A stretch of 64,000 nucleotides of DNA, taken from assembly GCF_028369295.1 (NCBI RefSeq), contig NZ_JAQMYP010000019.1:1-64000 (forward strand), given 5' to 3'. The notes under the pieces are model-generated. The model saw only the letters and a program-made list of their open reading frames with translations. It ran no database searches and was not told the origin of the DNA. The translations under genes were made by a program, and so were the position numbers. Source of the stretch: Streptomyces sp. HD. GTDB lineage: Bacteria > Actinomycetota > Actinomycetes > Streptomycetales > Streptomycetaceae. This document shows, one piece after another, positions 1 through 8,839 of this stretch (position 1 is its first letter; each line of letters opens with the position of its first letter).

Positions 1-607
1 AGGCGTACGTCCGGTCGCCGCCGACCGGGACGTACGTCCGTACGTCGGTGCCCCGGCCCGTGGTGAGCACGCGCAGGAGCTGCCGCTCGATGTCGTGGCT
101 CTGGGCCATGCCGCTCAGTTCCGGCGCCCGCAGCCCCCGGATGTTCTCCTCGGCGAGGCTGAGGACCTCGGCCATGACTGCGTTGATCCGGCGCAGCCGG
201 AGCCGTTCGTCGTAGATGGCGATGGCGCAGGGGGAGTCGAGCAGCGCGACGTTGTCCAGCGGGTCACCGGGCACCCGGGGGCCGTCCCCCTCGATCGGCG
301 TGACCACGAGCCAGCGGTAGGGTCCGTCGTCCCTGGGCCGCACGCGGTGGGCGAGCAGCCACACGGACACGGTGCCGCCGTCGCGGTGGCGCAGGCTGAG
401 AATGCCGTCCCAGCGTTCGCCCTGCGGGGCGCCTGGGCGGTCGTACTCCTCGTCGGCCAGCAGATGCACGGCCGGGTGCCCCAGGACGTCGGCGGCGCGG
501 TGGCCCAGCAGTCGCTCGGCCCCCGCGTTCCACTCGACGAGCACGCCGCTGTCGTCGATGACCGCCCGGGCCGTCGCGGCCTCGTCGAACGGATACTCCG
601 GGCTCAT
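1..607 (-). CDS. PAS-domain sensor/signalling protein, 5' part
   Basis: The gene starts inside the window and runs off its left edge; about 202 codons are visible. Start chosen at ATG 607, preceded by a GGAG box about 8 nt upstream; an in-frame GTG at 634 is possible but has no obvious RBS. Two PAS-like segments can be read. The first covers about residues 1-105 (motifs LVEWNAGAERLLGHRAADVL and a later WLLAHRVRPRDDGPYRW). The second begins near residue 120 (CAIAIYDERLRLRRINAVMA). Repeated PAS domains at the N-terminus are common in Streptomyces PP2C/SpoIIE phosphatases and in hybrid kinases. The output domain lies outside the window, so the class cannot be fixed. Divergent from the GH2 gene. 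Confidence 0.75.
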   Translation of the reverse strand, partial: MSPEYPFDEAATARAVIDDSGVLVEWNAGAERLLGHRAADVLGHPAVHLLADEEYDRPGAPQGERWDGILSLRHRDGGTVSVWLLAHRVRPRDDGPYRWLVVTPIEGDGPRVPGDPLDNVALLDSPCAIAIYDERLRLRRINAVMAEVLSLAEENIRGLRAPELSGMAQSHDIERQLLRVLTTGRGTDVRTYVPVGGDRTYA

Positions 608-797
608 GGGCGCCACTCCATCGCGCACACTCACGGTGATCAAGCGTGTGACTTGGGCTCCAGCCTAGTGCTTCGGCGACCCGCCCGTACCGGAACCCTC
701 GTGCGCACCCTTGACTCATCTCCGTGTCAGCCCGTCAGAATCTGTTCGTTCACGATCAGTTGTGAGTACTTCTGGGCCCTGATGAGGGAGAGTCGCC

Positions 798-3700
798 ATG
801 ACAGTCACTCGGAGATCGTTACTCCTGGCCTCCACGGCCGCTCCGGCGGCCGGAGCACTGATGAGCTCTTCGACAGCGCAGGCCGCCATGGAACTCGCCG
901 GTGCCGCGTCCGGCCGCAGCACGGTTGCGCTGCGCGACGGCTGGCGCTTCGCCCTGGTCAACCCGGGCGGCATCACCGACCCGACCGGCGCGTACGCCGA
1001 TGCCGCCGAGCCCGGCCACGACGACTCGGGCTGGCGCGAGGTCGCGGTGCCGCACGACTGGAGCATCGAGTTCGCCCCGACCACCGAGCACGGCACCACC
1101 AGCGGCACCGGCTTCTTCCCCGGCGGCCTCGGCTGGTACCGCCTCGCCTTCACCCTGCCGCCCGCCCTCGCGGCGAAGCGGATATCGGTGGAGTTCGACG
1201 GCGTCTACATGGACTCGTACGTCTACTGCAACGGCAAGGAGGCCGGCCGCCACCCCTACGGCTACACCGGCTTCGCCTTCGACCTCACCGACCTGGTGCA
1301 CACCGACGGCAGCACCGAGAACGTCCTCGCGATCAAGGTGCAGAACCAGCTGCCCAGCAGCCGCTGGTACTCGGGCAGCGGCATCTACCGCGAGGCCCGC
1401 CTCGTCGTCACCGAACCGGTGCACGTGGAGCGCTGGGGCACGTACGTCACCACGCCCGAGATCACCGAGGAGCGGGGCACCGTACGGGTGCGGACCTCGG
1501 TGGTGAACGCCTCCGCGGCCGGCACGGACGTCGAGATCGTCTCGCGGGTCGTCGATCCCGGGGGACGTACCGTCGCCCGTACGTCCTCCACGGTCGCCGT
1601 CACCGACAAGGCGACGGCGACCCATGAACTCACCGTTGACGAGCCGAAGTTGTGGGATTTCGCGACCCCGCACCACCGCTACACCCTCAGGACCGAACTG
1701 CGTGTCGGCGGCACGACCACCGACACCTACCGCACGCCCTTCGGCTTCCGCACCTTCCGCTTCGACCCGGACGAGGGCTTCCACCTCAACGGCACCCACA
1801 GCAAGATCAAGGGCGTCGACCTGCACCACGACCTGGGCGCCCTGGGCGCCGCCGTGAGCACCGACGCGATCCGGCGGCAGATGACCATCATGAAGTCGAT
1901 GGGCGTCAACGCCTTCCGCACCTCCCACAACCCGCCCTCGCCGGAGATGATCCGGGTCTGCGAGGAGATGGGCATCGTGATGCTGGTGGAGGCGTTCGAC
2001 TGCTGGCGCTCGCCCAAGACGCGCTACGACTACGGGCGGTTCTTCGACGAGTGGGCCGACAAGGACGTCACCGAGATGGTGCTGGCGGCCCGCAACTCGC
2101 CCGCCGTCCTGATGTGGTCGATCGGCAATGAGGTCTCCGAGTTCACCTCCACCTCCGGCCTCGCCATGGCCGACCGGCTCATCGCCGCCATCAAGGCCTC
2201 CGACGACACCCGCCCGGTCGTGATCGGCTCCCACCGGCACCGCAGCGTCCCCGCCCCGGGCTCGCCGGGCGATCTGATCCTGGCCAAGCTCGACGGCCTC
2301 GGCCTCAACTACAACACCGCAAAGTCGGTGGACGCCCTGCACGCGCGCTACCCCCACCTGTTCCTCTTCGAGTCCGAGTCGTCCTCCGAGACGTCCACGC
2401 GCGGCGCGTACCAGGAGCCCGAACGCCTCAACACCGGCGAGAACCACACGCCGGGCAGACGGGCGACCTCGTCGTACGACAACAACCTCGCCTCCTGGAC
2501 CATGAGCGGCGAGTACGGGCACAAGAAGGACCGGGACCGGAAGTGGTTCGCCGGGCAGTTCCTGTGGTCGGGCATCGACTACACCGGCGAGCCGACGCCG
2601 TACGACGTCTTCCCGGTGAAGGCGTCCTTCTTCGGTGCGGTCGACACGGCCGGTTTCCCGAAGGACATGTACTACCTGTTCCAGAGCCAGTGGGTCGAAG
2701 AACCGATGGTTCACCTGCTTCCCATGTCCTGGAACCATGCGGACGGCGACACGGTCGAGGTGTGGGCGTACTCCAACGTCGACACCGTCGAGCTGTTCCT
2801 CAACGGCAAGTCGCTGGGCATCCGGGCGTTCGACACCAAGAAGACCCTCGACGGCCGGGCCTATCTGGAGACCACCGAGGCGACCGGCGACGACAAGACC
2901 TTCACCGACGGCCCCTACCCCGGCAGCTACACCAGCCCCAACGGCAGCGCGGGCAAACTCCACCTCACCTGGAAAGTGCCCTACAGGGCGGGGGAGTTGA
3001 AGGCCGTTGCCCGCAAGGGCGGCAAAGCGGTCGCCACCGACGTACTGCGCACGGCCGGTGCGCCGAACGCCGTACGGCTGACCGCCGACCGCAAGGCCCT
3101 TGCTGCCGACGGCCGTTCACTGCTCTTCGTGACCGCCGAGGTCGTCGACGCGCGGGGTGTCGTGGTGCCCGACGCCGAGCATCTGATCTCCTTCGAGGTG
3201 ACGGGCGGCTCGCTCGCCGGGCTCGACAACGGGCGGGAGGAGAGCGCCGAGCGCTACCAGGCCAGTACGCGCACCGCCTTCCACGGCAAGGCGCTGGCGA
3301 TCGTACGGTCCGGCACGAAGGCGGGTCCCTTGAAGGTGACCGCACGGGCCGAAGGCCTGCGAACGGGCGGCGTGACCGTGCGGACGACCCGCGCCGGATC
3401 CCCCGCGCTCACTCCGGCCGCGGACTTCGGGCCCGACCACCCGGCGCCCTTCGACTACCCCCTCGCGGACGCCAGTTACTCGGGCCGACCCGACACCCTC
3501 CCCGAGGCCATGCTCGACGGCAACCCGGCCACCGGCTGGTCCAACGGGTTCTCCAAGGCGGCGACGGCCCTGCTGCCCGCCTTCGACGGAGCCCGGCCGG
3601 AGGACTGGGTGTCCGTGGACTTCGGGCGGGTGCGGACCTTCGACCGGGTGGAGGTCTCCTTCACGGTGGATGCCACGCACACGCGGCCGGTGTCGGTCGC

Positions 3701-3899
3701 GGTCGAGGTGTGGGACGGTCACCGGTATGCGCCGGTCGAGGGAACGGCCGTGGAGTGGGCCACCGCCTCGGACACGCCCAGCGTCATCACCTTCGACGCG
3801 GTACGCGGCTCCCGGGTACGGCTCACCCTGACCAGCGCCCACCCGGGGGAGGCCCGAGGGGCAACACGCATCAGCAAGCTGGAGGTGCCGGTCACCTGA
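798..3899 (+). CDS. Secreted glycoside hydrolase family 2 (beta-galactosidase-like)
   Basis: Predicted exo-acting GH2 enzyme of 1033 aa, larger than a minimal GH2 because of C-terminal modules. The N-terminus has a twin-arginine-like signal (MTVTRRSLLLAST), so Tat export is likely. Order: sugar-binding jelly roll (about 40-220), Ig-like domain, TIM barrel (about 325-620), DUF4982-like segment near 654, an Ig-like fifth domain (about 750-850) and an F5/8 type C discoidin-like module (about 890-1033, EAMLDGNPATGWSNGF). The acid/base is E445 in SIGNEVSE. Spacing to the downstream Arg-Gly suggests E527 as nucleophile in FESESSSETSTRG. The RBS GGGAG precedes ATG 798. Leu8 is a TTA codon at 819-821, suggesting bldA dependence. 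Exact substrate (galactoside, mannoside, glucuronide) is not resolvable. Confidence 0.9.
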   Translation: MTVTRRSLLLASTAAPAAGALMSSSTAQAAMELAGAASGRSTVALRDGWRFALVNPGGITDPTGAYADAAEPGHDDSGWREVAVPHDWSIEFAPTTEHGTTSGTGFFPGGLGWYRLAFTLPPALAAKRISVEFDGVYMDSYVYCNGKEAGRHPYGYTGFAFDLTDLVHTDGSTENVLAIKVQNQLPSSRWYSGSGIYREARLVVTEPVHVERWGTYVTTPEITEERGTVRVRTSVVNASAAGTDVEIVSRVVDPGGRTVARTSSTVAVTDKATATHELTVDEPKLWDFATPHHRYTLRTELRVGGTTTDTYRTPFGFRTFRFDPDEGFHLNGTHSKIKGVDLHHDLGALGAAVSTDAIRRQMTIMKSMGVNAFRTSHNPPSPEMIRVCEEMGIVMLVEAFDCWRSPKTRYDYGRFFDEWADKDVTEMVLAARNSPAVLMWSIGNEVSEFTSTSGLAMADRLIAAIKASDDTRPVVIGSHRHRSVPAPGSPGDLILAKLDGLGLNYNTAKSVDALHARYPHLFLFESESSSETSTRGAYQEPERLNTGENHTPGRRATSSYDNNLASWTMSGEYGHKKDRDRKWFAGQFLWSGIDYTGEPTPYDVFPVKASFFGAVDTAGFPKDMYYLFQSQWVEEPMVHLLPMSWNHADGDTVEVWAYSNVDTVELFLNGKSLGIRAFDTKKTLDGRAYLETTEATGDDKTFTDGPYPGSYTSPNGSAGKLHLTWKVPYRAGELKAVARKGGKAVATDVLRTAGAPNAVRLTADRKALAADGRSLLFVTAEVVDARGVVVPDAEHLISFEVTGGSLAGLDNGREESAERYQASTRTAFHGKALAIVRSGTKAGPLKVTARAEGLRTGGVTVRTTRAGSPALTPAADFGPDHPAPFDYPLADASYSGRPDTLPEAMLDGNPATGWSNGFSKAATALLPAFDGARPEDWVSVDFGRVRTFDRVEVSFTVDATHTRPVSVAVEVWDGHRYAPVEGTAVEWATASDTPSVITFDAVRGSRVRLTLTSAHPGEARGATRISKLEVPVT
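819..821 (+). promoter_or_regulatory. TTA codon (Leu8) in the GH2 signal peptide
   Basis: In-frame TTA in the signal peptide. In Streptomyces TTA is read only by the bldA tRNA, so such genes tend to be held for late growth. The position is seen in the sequence; the regulatory consequence is inference. Confidence 0.6.
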
Positions 3900-3930
3900 C
3901 CCGCATCACGGTTGGGACGCGCGGTTCGCC

Positions 3931-3985
3931 AACGCCCCCAAGGGGCGCGGGGAACTGCGCGACCAGCCACGACGGCGCCGCAGCC
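3931..3985. repeat. Streptomyces interspersed intergenic repeat, copy 1
   Basis: Lies just downstream of the GH2 gene. Contains AGGGGCGCGGGGAACTGCGC followed by GACCAGCCACGACGGCGCCG and CAGCC, a pattern I recognise as a short repeat common between Streptomyces genes. A second, inverted and longer copy is at 49516-49598. Function is unknown; a transcript-end structure is plausible. Confidence 0.7.
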
Positions 3986-4051
3986 AAAAGCCGTCCGTCC
4001 GGACCGTTGACGAACTGTCATGCCACCAACAAGCATGGGCCGCCACCGTGT

Positions 4052-4065
4052 TGGGAGCGCTCCCA
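4052..4065. promoter_or_regulatory. CebR operator (perfect palindrome)
   Basis: TGGGAGCGCTCCCA is the exact 14-bp CebR-box consensus described in Streptomyces. It lies 42 bp upstream of the GH9 start, where bound CebR would block transcription until cellobiose or cellotriose is present. It also rules out the upstream GTG at 4048 as the cellulase start, since the operator would then be inside the gene. Confidence 0.9.
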
Positions 4066-4107
4066 CTCCGGGAGTGTCATACGCACCTCACCCCGAGGAG
4101 CCCAGAC

Positions 4108-6342
4108 GTGAACCGACGCAGAACCACCCTGCTGACTCTCACGGCCCTGCTGGCAGCAGGCCTGTCCGTCGCACCGGCCGCCGCCGAAGAGGTCGAGCAG
4201 CTCAAGAACGGCACCTTCGACACCACCACCGCACCATGGTGGGCGACGACCAACGTCACCGCGGGCCTGTCCGGCGGGCAGCTGTGCGCCGATGTGCCCG
4301 GCGGCACCGCCAACCGTTGGGACGCCGCCGTCGGCCAGAACGACATCACCCTGGCGAAGGGGCAGTCGTACCGCTTGTCCTTCACCGCCAACGGCTCGCC
4401 CGAGGGGCACGTGGTGCGGGCCGTCGTCGGCCTGTCGGCGGCGCCCTACGACACCTACTTCGAGGTGACACCGCAGCTGAGCGTCTCCGGGAACTCCTAC
4501 TCGTACACCTTCACCTCGCCCGTCGACACCCCGCAGGGCCAGGTCGCCTTCCAACTCGGCGGCAGCGCGGACGCGTGGCGCTTCTGCATGGACAACGCCT
4601 CACTGCTCGGCGGCGTCCCGCCGGACGTGTACCAACCCGACACCGGGCCGCGCGTGCGCGTGAACCAGGTCGCCTATCTGCCCGCCGGACCGAAGAACGC
4701 CACGCTGGTCACCGACGCCACCGAGAAGCTGCCCTGGCAGCTGAAGGACGCGTCCGGGACCGTGGTCGCCCACGGCTCGACCGTGCCGCGCGGCACCGAC
4801 GTCTCCTCCGCTCAGAACGTCCACTCCATCGACTTCGGCGCCTACCGCAAGCAGGGCAAGGGCTTCACCTTGGTCGCCGACGGGGAGGCGAGCCGCCCGT
4901 TCGACATCGGAACGGCCGCCTATGAGCGGCTGCGCCTGGACGCCGCGAAGTACTACTACACCCAGCGCAGCGGCATCGCGATCCGCGACGACCTGCGCCC
5001 GGGCTACGCCCGCCCCGCCGGACACGTCGGCGTCGCACCCAACCAGGGCGACGGCGCGGTGCCCTGTCAGCCGGGCGTGTGCGACTACAAGCTGGACGTG
5101 ACCGGCGGCTGGTACGACGCGGGCGACCACGGCAAGTACGTCGTCAACGGCGGCATCTCCGTGTGGGAGCTGCTGAGCACCTACGAGCGCGAACGGCTGG
5201 CCCGTACCGGGGAGCCGTGGAAGCTGCGCGACGGCACGCTCGCCATCCCGGAGAGCGGCAACAAGGTGCCGGACATCCTGGACGAGGTCCGCTGGGAGCT
5301 GGAGTTCCTGCTGAAGATGCAGGTGCCCGCGGGGCAGCCACTGGCCGGCATGGCGCATCACAAGATCCACGACGAGCAGTGGACGGGCCTGCCGCTGCTG
5401 CCGAGCGACGACCCGCAGAAGCGTGAGCTGCATCCGCCGTCCACCGCGGCGACGCTCAACCTGGCGGCGACGGCCGCGCAGGCGGCGCGCCTGTACAAGG
5501 CCTACGACAGGGAGTTCGCGGCGAAGACGCTGGCCGCCGCGCGCAAGGCATGGTCGGCGGCGCTCGCGCACCCCGACCGGTACGCCTCCGAGAGTGACGG
5601 CGTCGGCGGCGGCACCTACGCCGACAACAACGTCACCGACGAGTTCTACTGGGCCGCGGCCGAGCTGTATCTGACCACGGGGGAGCGGGAGTTCGCGGAC
5701 CACGTCCTCAACTCGCCCGTCCACACCGATGACATCTTCGGCTCCCTCGGCTACGACTGGGCCAGGACCGCGGTGGCCGCCCGGCTGGACCTGGCGACCG
5801 TGCCGAGCGGGCTGCCCGGCCGGGACAAGGTGCGCCAGTCGGTGATCAAGGGTGCGGACGGCTATCTGGGCACCCTGAAGTCACAGGCGTACGGCATGCC
5901 CTACGCGCCGACCGGCAACCTCTATGACTGGGGCTCCAACCACCAGATCCTGCACAACGCCGTCGTCATCGCCACCGCGTACGACATCACGGGAGCCTCG
6001 AAGTACCGCGACGCAGCGGTGCAGAGCATGGACTACCTCTTCGGGCGCAACGCGCTGAACATGTCGTACGTGACCGGCTACGGCGAGGTCAACTCCCACA
6101 ACCAGCACGCCCGTTGGTATGCCCACCAACTCGATGCGAGCCAGCCCAACCCGCCGGCCGGCACGCTCGCCGGCGGGCCGAACTCCGGCATTCAGGACCC
6201 CTACGCACAGAGCAAACTCCAGGGCTGCGTCGGTCAGTTCTGCTACATCGACGACATCCAGTCGTGGTCGACGAACGAGCACACCATCAACTGGAACTCC
6301 GCGCTGACCCGGATGGCCTCCTTCGTGGCCGATCAGGGATAA
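4108..6342 (+). CDS. Secreted GH9 cellulase with N-terminal CBM
   Basis: 744 aa from GTG 4108, chosen because GAGGAG lies 7 nt upstream and a signal peptide follows directly (RRRTTLLTLTALLAAGLSV, cleavage near APAAA-EE). Domains: CBM4/9-like jelly roll (about 32-170, NGTFDTTTAPWW), CelD-type Ig-like domain (from about 182, RVRVNQVAYLPAG), then the GH9 (alpha/alpha)6 barrel. Catalytic Asp residues D337 and D340 sit in GGWYDAGDHGKYV. The general acid is E724 in TNEHTINWN close to the C-terminus. This architecture fits processive or endo-acting cellulases. The upstream CebR box places it in the cellooligosaccharide regulon. It acts outside the cell. Confidence 0.93.
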   Translation: MNRRRTTLLTLTALLAAGLSVAPAAAEEVEQLKNGTFDTTTAPWWATTNVTAGLSGGQLCADVPGGTANRWDAAVGQNDITLAKGQSYRLSFTANGSPEGHVVRAVVGLSAAPYDTYFEVTPQLSVSGNSYSYTFTSPVDTPQGQVAFQLGGSADAWRFCMDNASLLGGVPPDVYQPDTGPRVRVNQVAYLPAGPKNATLVTDATEKLPWQLKDASGTVVAHGSTVPRGTDVSSAQNVHSIDFGAYRKQGKGFTLVADGEASRPFDIGTAAYERLRLDAAKYYYTQRSGIAIRDDLRPGYARPAGHVGVAPNQGDGAVPCQPGVCDYKLDVTGGWYDAGDHGKYVVNGGISVWELLSTYERERLARTGEPWKLRDGTLAIPESGNKVPDILDEVRWELEFLLKMQVPAGQPLAGMAHHKIHDEQWTGLPLLPSDDPQKRELHPPSTAATLNLAATAAQAARLYKAYDREFAAKTLAAARKAWSAALAHPDRYASESDGVGGGTYADNNVTDEFYWAAAELYLTTGEREFADHVLNSPVHTDDIFGSLGYDWARTAVAARLDLATVPSGLPGRDKVRQSVIKGADGYLGTLKSQAYGMPYAPTGNLYDWGSNHQILHNAVVIATAYDITGASKYRDAAVQSMDYLFGRNALNMSYVTGYGEVNSHNQHARWYAHQLDASQPNPPAGTLAGGPNSGIQDPYAQSKLQGCVGQFCYIDDIQSWSTNEHTINWNSALTRMASFVADQG

Positions 6343-6364
6343 TCACCCCTCGGGGACAGACGGG

Positions 6365-6399
6365 AAGCCCGCTGCCGACGGGTACGGCAGCGGGCTTTC
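6365..6399. terminator. Bidirectional hairpin terminator between convergent genes
   Basis: A perfect 13-bp stem (AAGCCCGCTGCCG, 6365-6377, with its complement at 6385-6397) and a 7-nt loop, lying between the GH9 stop and the end of the opposing gene at 6422. Confidence 0.85.
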
Positions 6400-6421
6400 G
6401 CCATGCCGGGAGCCCGGCCGG

Positions 6422-7210
6422 CTACGGGGTGACGTTCTTGACCGGGAGGTCCCTGGTCGCGCCCGCGACGTAGTAGTCCTTCGGCGCGGAGAAGACCACG
6501 AACTCGTTGTCGTAGTCGCGGATCTCGGCGCGGACGGTGAAGTTGCCGCGTGCGTCGGTGGTGGTCTGCGCGTTCTGGGAGCTCTCGTAGTACGTGCGCA
6601 GGAACACCCGGGTGCCGGTGAGCGGGCCGTGGCCGCCGGCCCAGGCGATCCTGCCCTTCACGACGAGGGTGTCGCCCTCGCGCACCCTGGTCTTGTTGAC
6701 CTGGTAGGTGATGAGGCTGGTGACCGGCCGGACCTTGACCGTGGTGTCGGCGGCGGCCATGTGGAGGTCGGTGGGGTCGGTGTCGTAGATCGCCCGGAAC
6801 ATCACCTGGTGACGCGGGAAGAGGTAGGGGCTGGGCCGGGCGTCCGCACGGTCGGCGGGCACGTCCTCCAGGGTGAACCGCCCCTGGTCGTCCGTCCGTA
6901 CGGTGCCCAGGCCGCGGGTCTCCCACTCGGTCGGGTCGATGGGGTCGCCCCACGGGTTCCAGGTGTTGAAGAGAACCGATTCCTCAAGCTGCACCGGCGC
7001 GTCCGTGACGGGCGTGCCGTCGGGGCGGGTCACGGTGCCGGTCAGGTCCACCGTGCGGTTCTTGTAGTCGGTCGTGGCGGTGCTGCTGGTGAGGGTCACC
7101 CGGTAGTCGTCGCCCTCCGCCGAGTGGGCGGGCGGTACGACCACTGCGGTGGCAGCCAGGGCGAGAGCGGCGACGGCGGTCGGGCGGGCGGCCGGTAAGC
7201 GCATGCGCAC
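6422..7210 (-). CDS. Secreted protein with Ig-like/carboxypeptidase-regulatory repeats
   Basis: 262 aa from GTG 7210 (GGAG 5 nt upstream); ATG 7204, two codons in, is the alternative. A signal peptide is evident (RLPAARPTAVAALALAATAV, ending VPPAHSA-E). The mature part contains two beta-rich Ig-like repeats. Each carries the pattern of an extracellular polymer-binding domain: TVDLTGTVTRPDGTPVTDAPVQ then DDQGRFTLEDVPA, and VVKGRIAWAG then TDARGNFTVRAEI. No catalytic motif was recognised. It is convergent with the GH9 gene. The family is widespread in Streptomyces as hypothetical secreted proteins; function unknown. Confidence 0.75.
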   Translation of the reverse strand: MRMRLPAARPTAVAALALAATAVVVPPAHSAEGDDYRVTLTSSTATTDYKNRTVDLTGTVTRPDGTPVTDAPVQLEESVLFNTWNPWGDPIDPTEWETRGLGTVRTDDQGRFTLEDVPADRADARPSPYLFPRHQVMFRAIYDTDPTDLHMAAADTTVKVRPVTSLITYQVNKTRVREGDTLVVKGRIAWAGGHGPLTGTRVFLRTYYESSQNAQTTTDARGNFTVRAEIRDYDNEFVVFSAPKDYYVAGATRDLPVKNVTP

Positions 7211-7366
7211 GTGAACTCCGTTGGTGAGGTGAGTCGTGTGGTGCCCGAAGCACAGGTGGTGTCGGTATGGGGTGTGACACGGCGACATCACCGGGGGTTG
7301 TAGGGGGCCGTCGGCAGTTACGGGCCCGGTACATGCCGTTTGACTGTTCGTCGCCCGCCCGTTTCC

Positions 7367-8839
7367 CTACGGTTCGTGCTCGACCAGCTCGCCGGGCCGC
7401 TCATGTGCGGTGAGGGTGTGCAGTTGGGCCTGACTCAGCCGCTCGTGCACCTCGACGTACTCGCCGTGCGGAAGCCGCTTGATCACGCCGGTCTCCCGCC
7501 CGTGCAACACCCGTTCCCGGTCGCGGAGCTGCAGCCCCAGGCAGATGCGGCGGGCGATCACGAACGCGGCCACCGGGACGACCAGCGCCGCGATGCGGAT
7601 CGTCCAGGTCACGGTGTTGATCGACAGATGGAGCCTGGTCGCCACGATGTCGTTGCCGCCGCCCGCCAGCAGGACCAGATAGAGGCTGATCCAGGCCGCG
7701 CCGATCCCCGTGCGGACGGGGCGGTTGCGGGGGCGGTCGAGGAGGTGGTGCTCACGCTTGTCACCGGTGATCCGGGCCTCCAGGAAGGGGTACACGCCGA
7801 TGAAGACCAGCAGCAAGGGGAAGACCACGACCGGGATCAGCACCCCGAGGACGAGTGTGTGGCCCCACAGGGTGATCTCCCAGCCCGGCATGACGCGGAC
7901 CAGCCCCTCGGCGAACCCCAGGTACCAGTCGGGCTGCGCGCCGGTGGAGACCTGGTCGGCGCGGTAGGGACCGTACGACCAGACCGGGTTGATCGACGCC
8001 ACCGCCGCGAGCAGGGTCAGCGTGCCGAAGACCAGGAAGAAGAAGCCGCCCGCCTTCGCCATGTACACCGGCATGAACGGGGCGCCCACGACATTGCGTT
8101 CGGTGCGTCCGGGCCCCGCGAACTGGGTGTGCTTGTGGTACACGACCAGCAGGAGGTGCGCGACGACCAGCGCGGCCATGATGCCGGGGATCACCAGGAT
8201 GTGCAGCGAGTAGAAGCGGGCCACGATGTCATGGCCCGGGAACTCGCCGCCGAACAGGAACATCGACAGATACGTGCCGACGATCGGGACGGACAGCAGC
8301 GCCCCGTTCACGAACCGCAGGCCCGTCCCCGACAGCAGGTCGTCCGGCAGCGAGTAGCCGAAGAGACCCTCGAACATGCCCAGGAACAGCAGGGTCCAGC
8401 CGAACAGCCAGTTGATCTCCCGCGGCCTGCGGAACGAGCCGGTGAAGAAGTGCCGCATCATGTGCGTGAGCATCCCGGCGACGAAGACCAGCGCCGCCCA
8501 GTGGTGCACCTGCCGCATCAGCAGCCCGCCGCGCACGTCGAAGCTGATGTCCAGCGTGGAGGCGTACGCCTCGGACATGCGGACGCCGTTCAGCGGGAGG
8601 TAACTGCCGTGGTACGTCACCTCGTTCATCGACGGGTGGAAGAAGAAGGTGAGGTACACGCCCGTCAGGATCAGCACGGCGAAGCTGTACAGGCAGATCT
8701 CGCCGAGCAGGAACGACCAGTGATCCGGGAAGACCTTGCGCAGATACTTCCGGCCCAGGGAGTGGATGCCGAGCCGCCCGTCGAACCAGTCCGCGACCCG
8801 CTCACCCCCGCCGGGCGCGGGCACCTCCCGGGCGCTCAC
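7367..8839 (-). CDS. Cytochrome b (QcrB-like), orphan paralogue
   Basis: 490 aa integral membrane protein with the fused cytochrome b/subunit IV layout of actinobacterial QcrB. Eight or more hydrophobic spans alternate with haem-binding helices (RQVHHWAALVFVAGMLTHMM; later FYSLHILVIPGIMAALVVAH). The Qo motif region reads GAQPDWYLGFAEG, where housekeeping QcrB usually has PEW/PDF variants. Genes for the Rieske protein and cytochrome c, which normally precede qcrB, are absent, so this is a stand-alone paralogue. GTG start at 8839, RBS GGGAGGGGG; its first bases overlap the sigma factor stop (GTGA), so translation is probably coupled. The role could be an alternative quinol:acceptor step; partner unknown. 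Confidence 0.88.
   Translation of the reverse strand: MSAREVPAPGGGERVADWFDGRLGIHSLGRKYLRKVFPDHWSFLLGEICLYSFAVLILTGVYLTFFFHPSMNEVTYHGSYLPLNGVRMSEAYASTLDISFDVRGGLLMRQVHHWAALVFVAGMLTHMMRHFFTGSFRRPREINWLFGWTLLFLGMFEGLFGYSLPDDLLSGTGLRFVNGALLSVPIVGTYLSMFLFGGEFPGHDIVARFYSLHILVIPGIMAALVVAHLLLVVYHKHTQFAGPGRTERNVVGAPFMPVYMAKAGGFFFLVFGTLTLLAAVASINPVWSYGPYRADQVSTGAQPDWYLGFAEGLVRVMPGWEITLWGHTLVLGVLIPVVVFPLLLVFIGVYPFLEARITGDKREHHLLDRPRNRPVRTGIGAAWISLYLVLLAGGGNDIVATRLHLSINTVTWTIRIAALVVPVAAFVIARRICLGLQLRDRERVLHGRETGVIKRLPHGEYVEVHERLSQAQLHTLTAHERPGELVEHEP

Noticed and set aside
4048..4107. Earlier GTG start for the GH9 cellulase
   Set aside because: It would place the CebR operator inside the coding region and precede the signal peptide by 20 residues.
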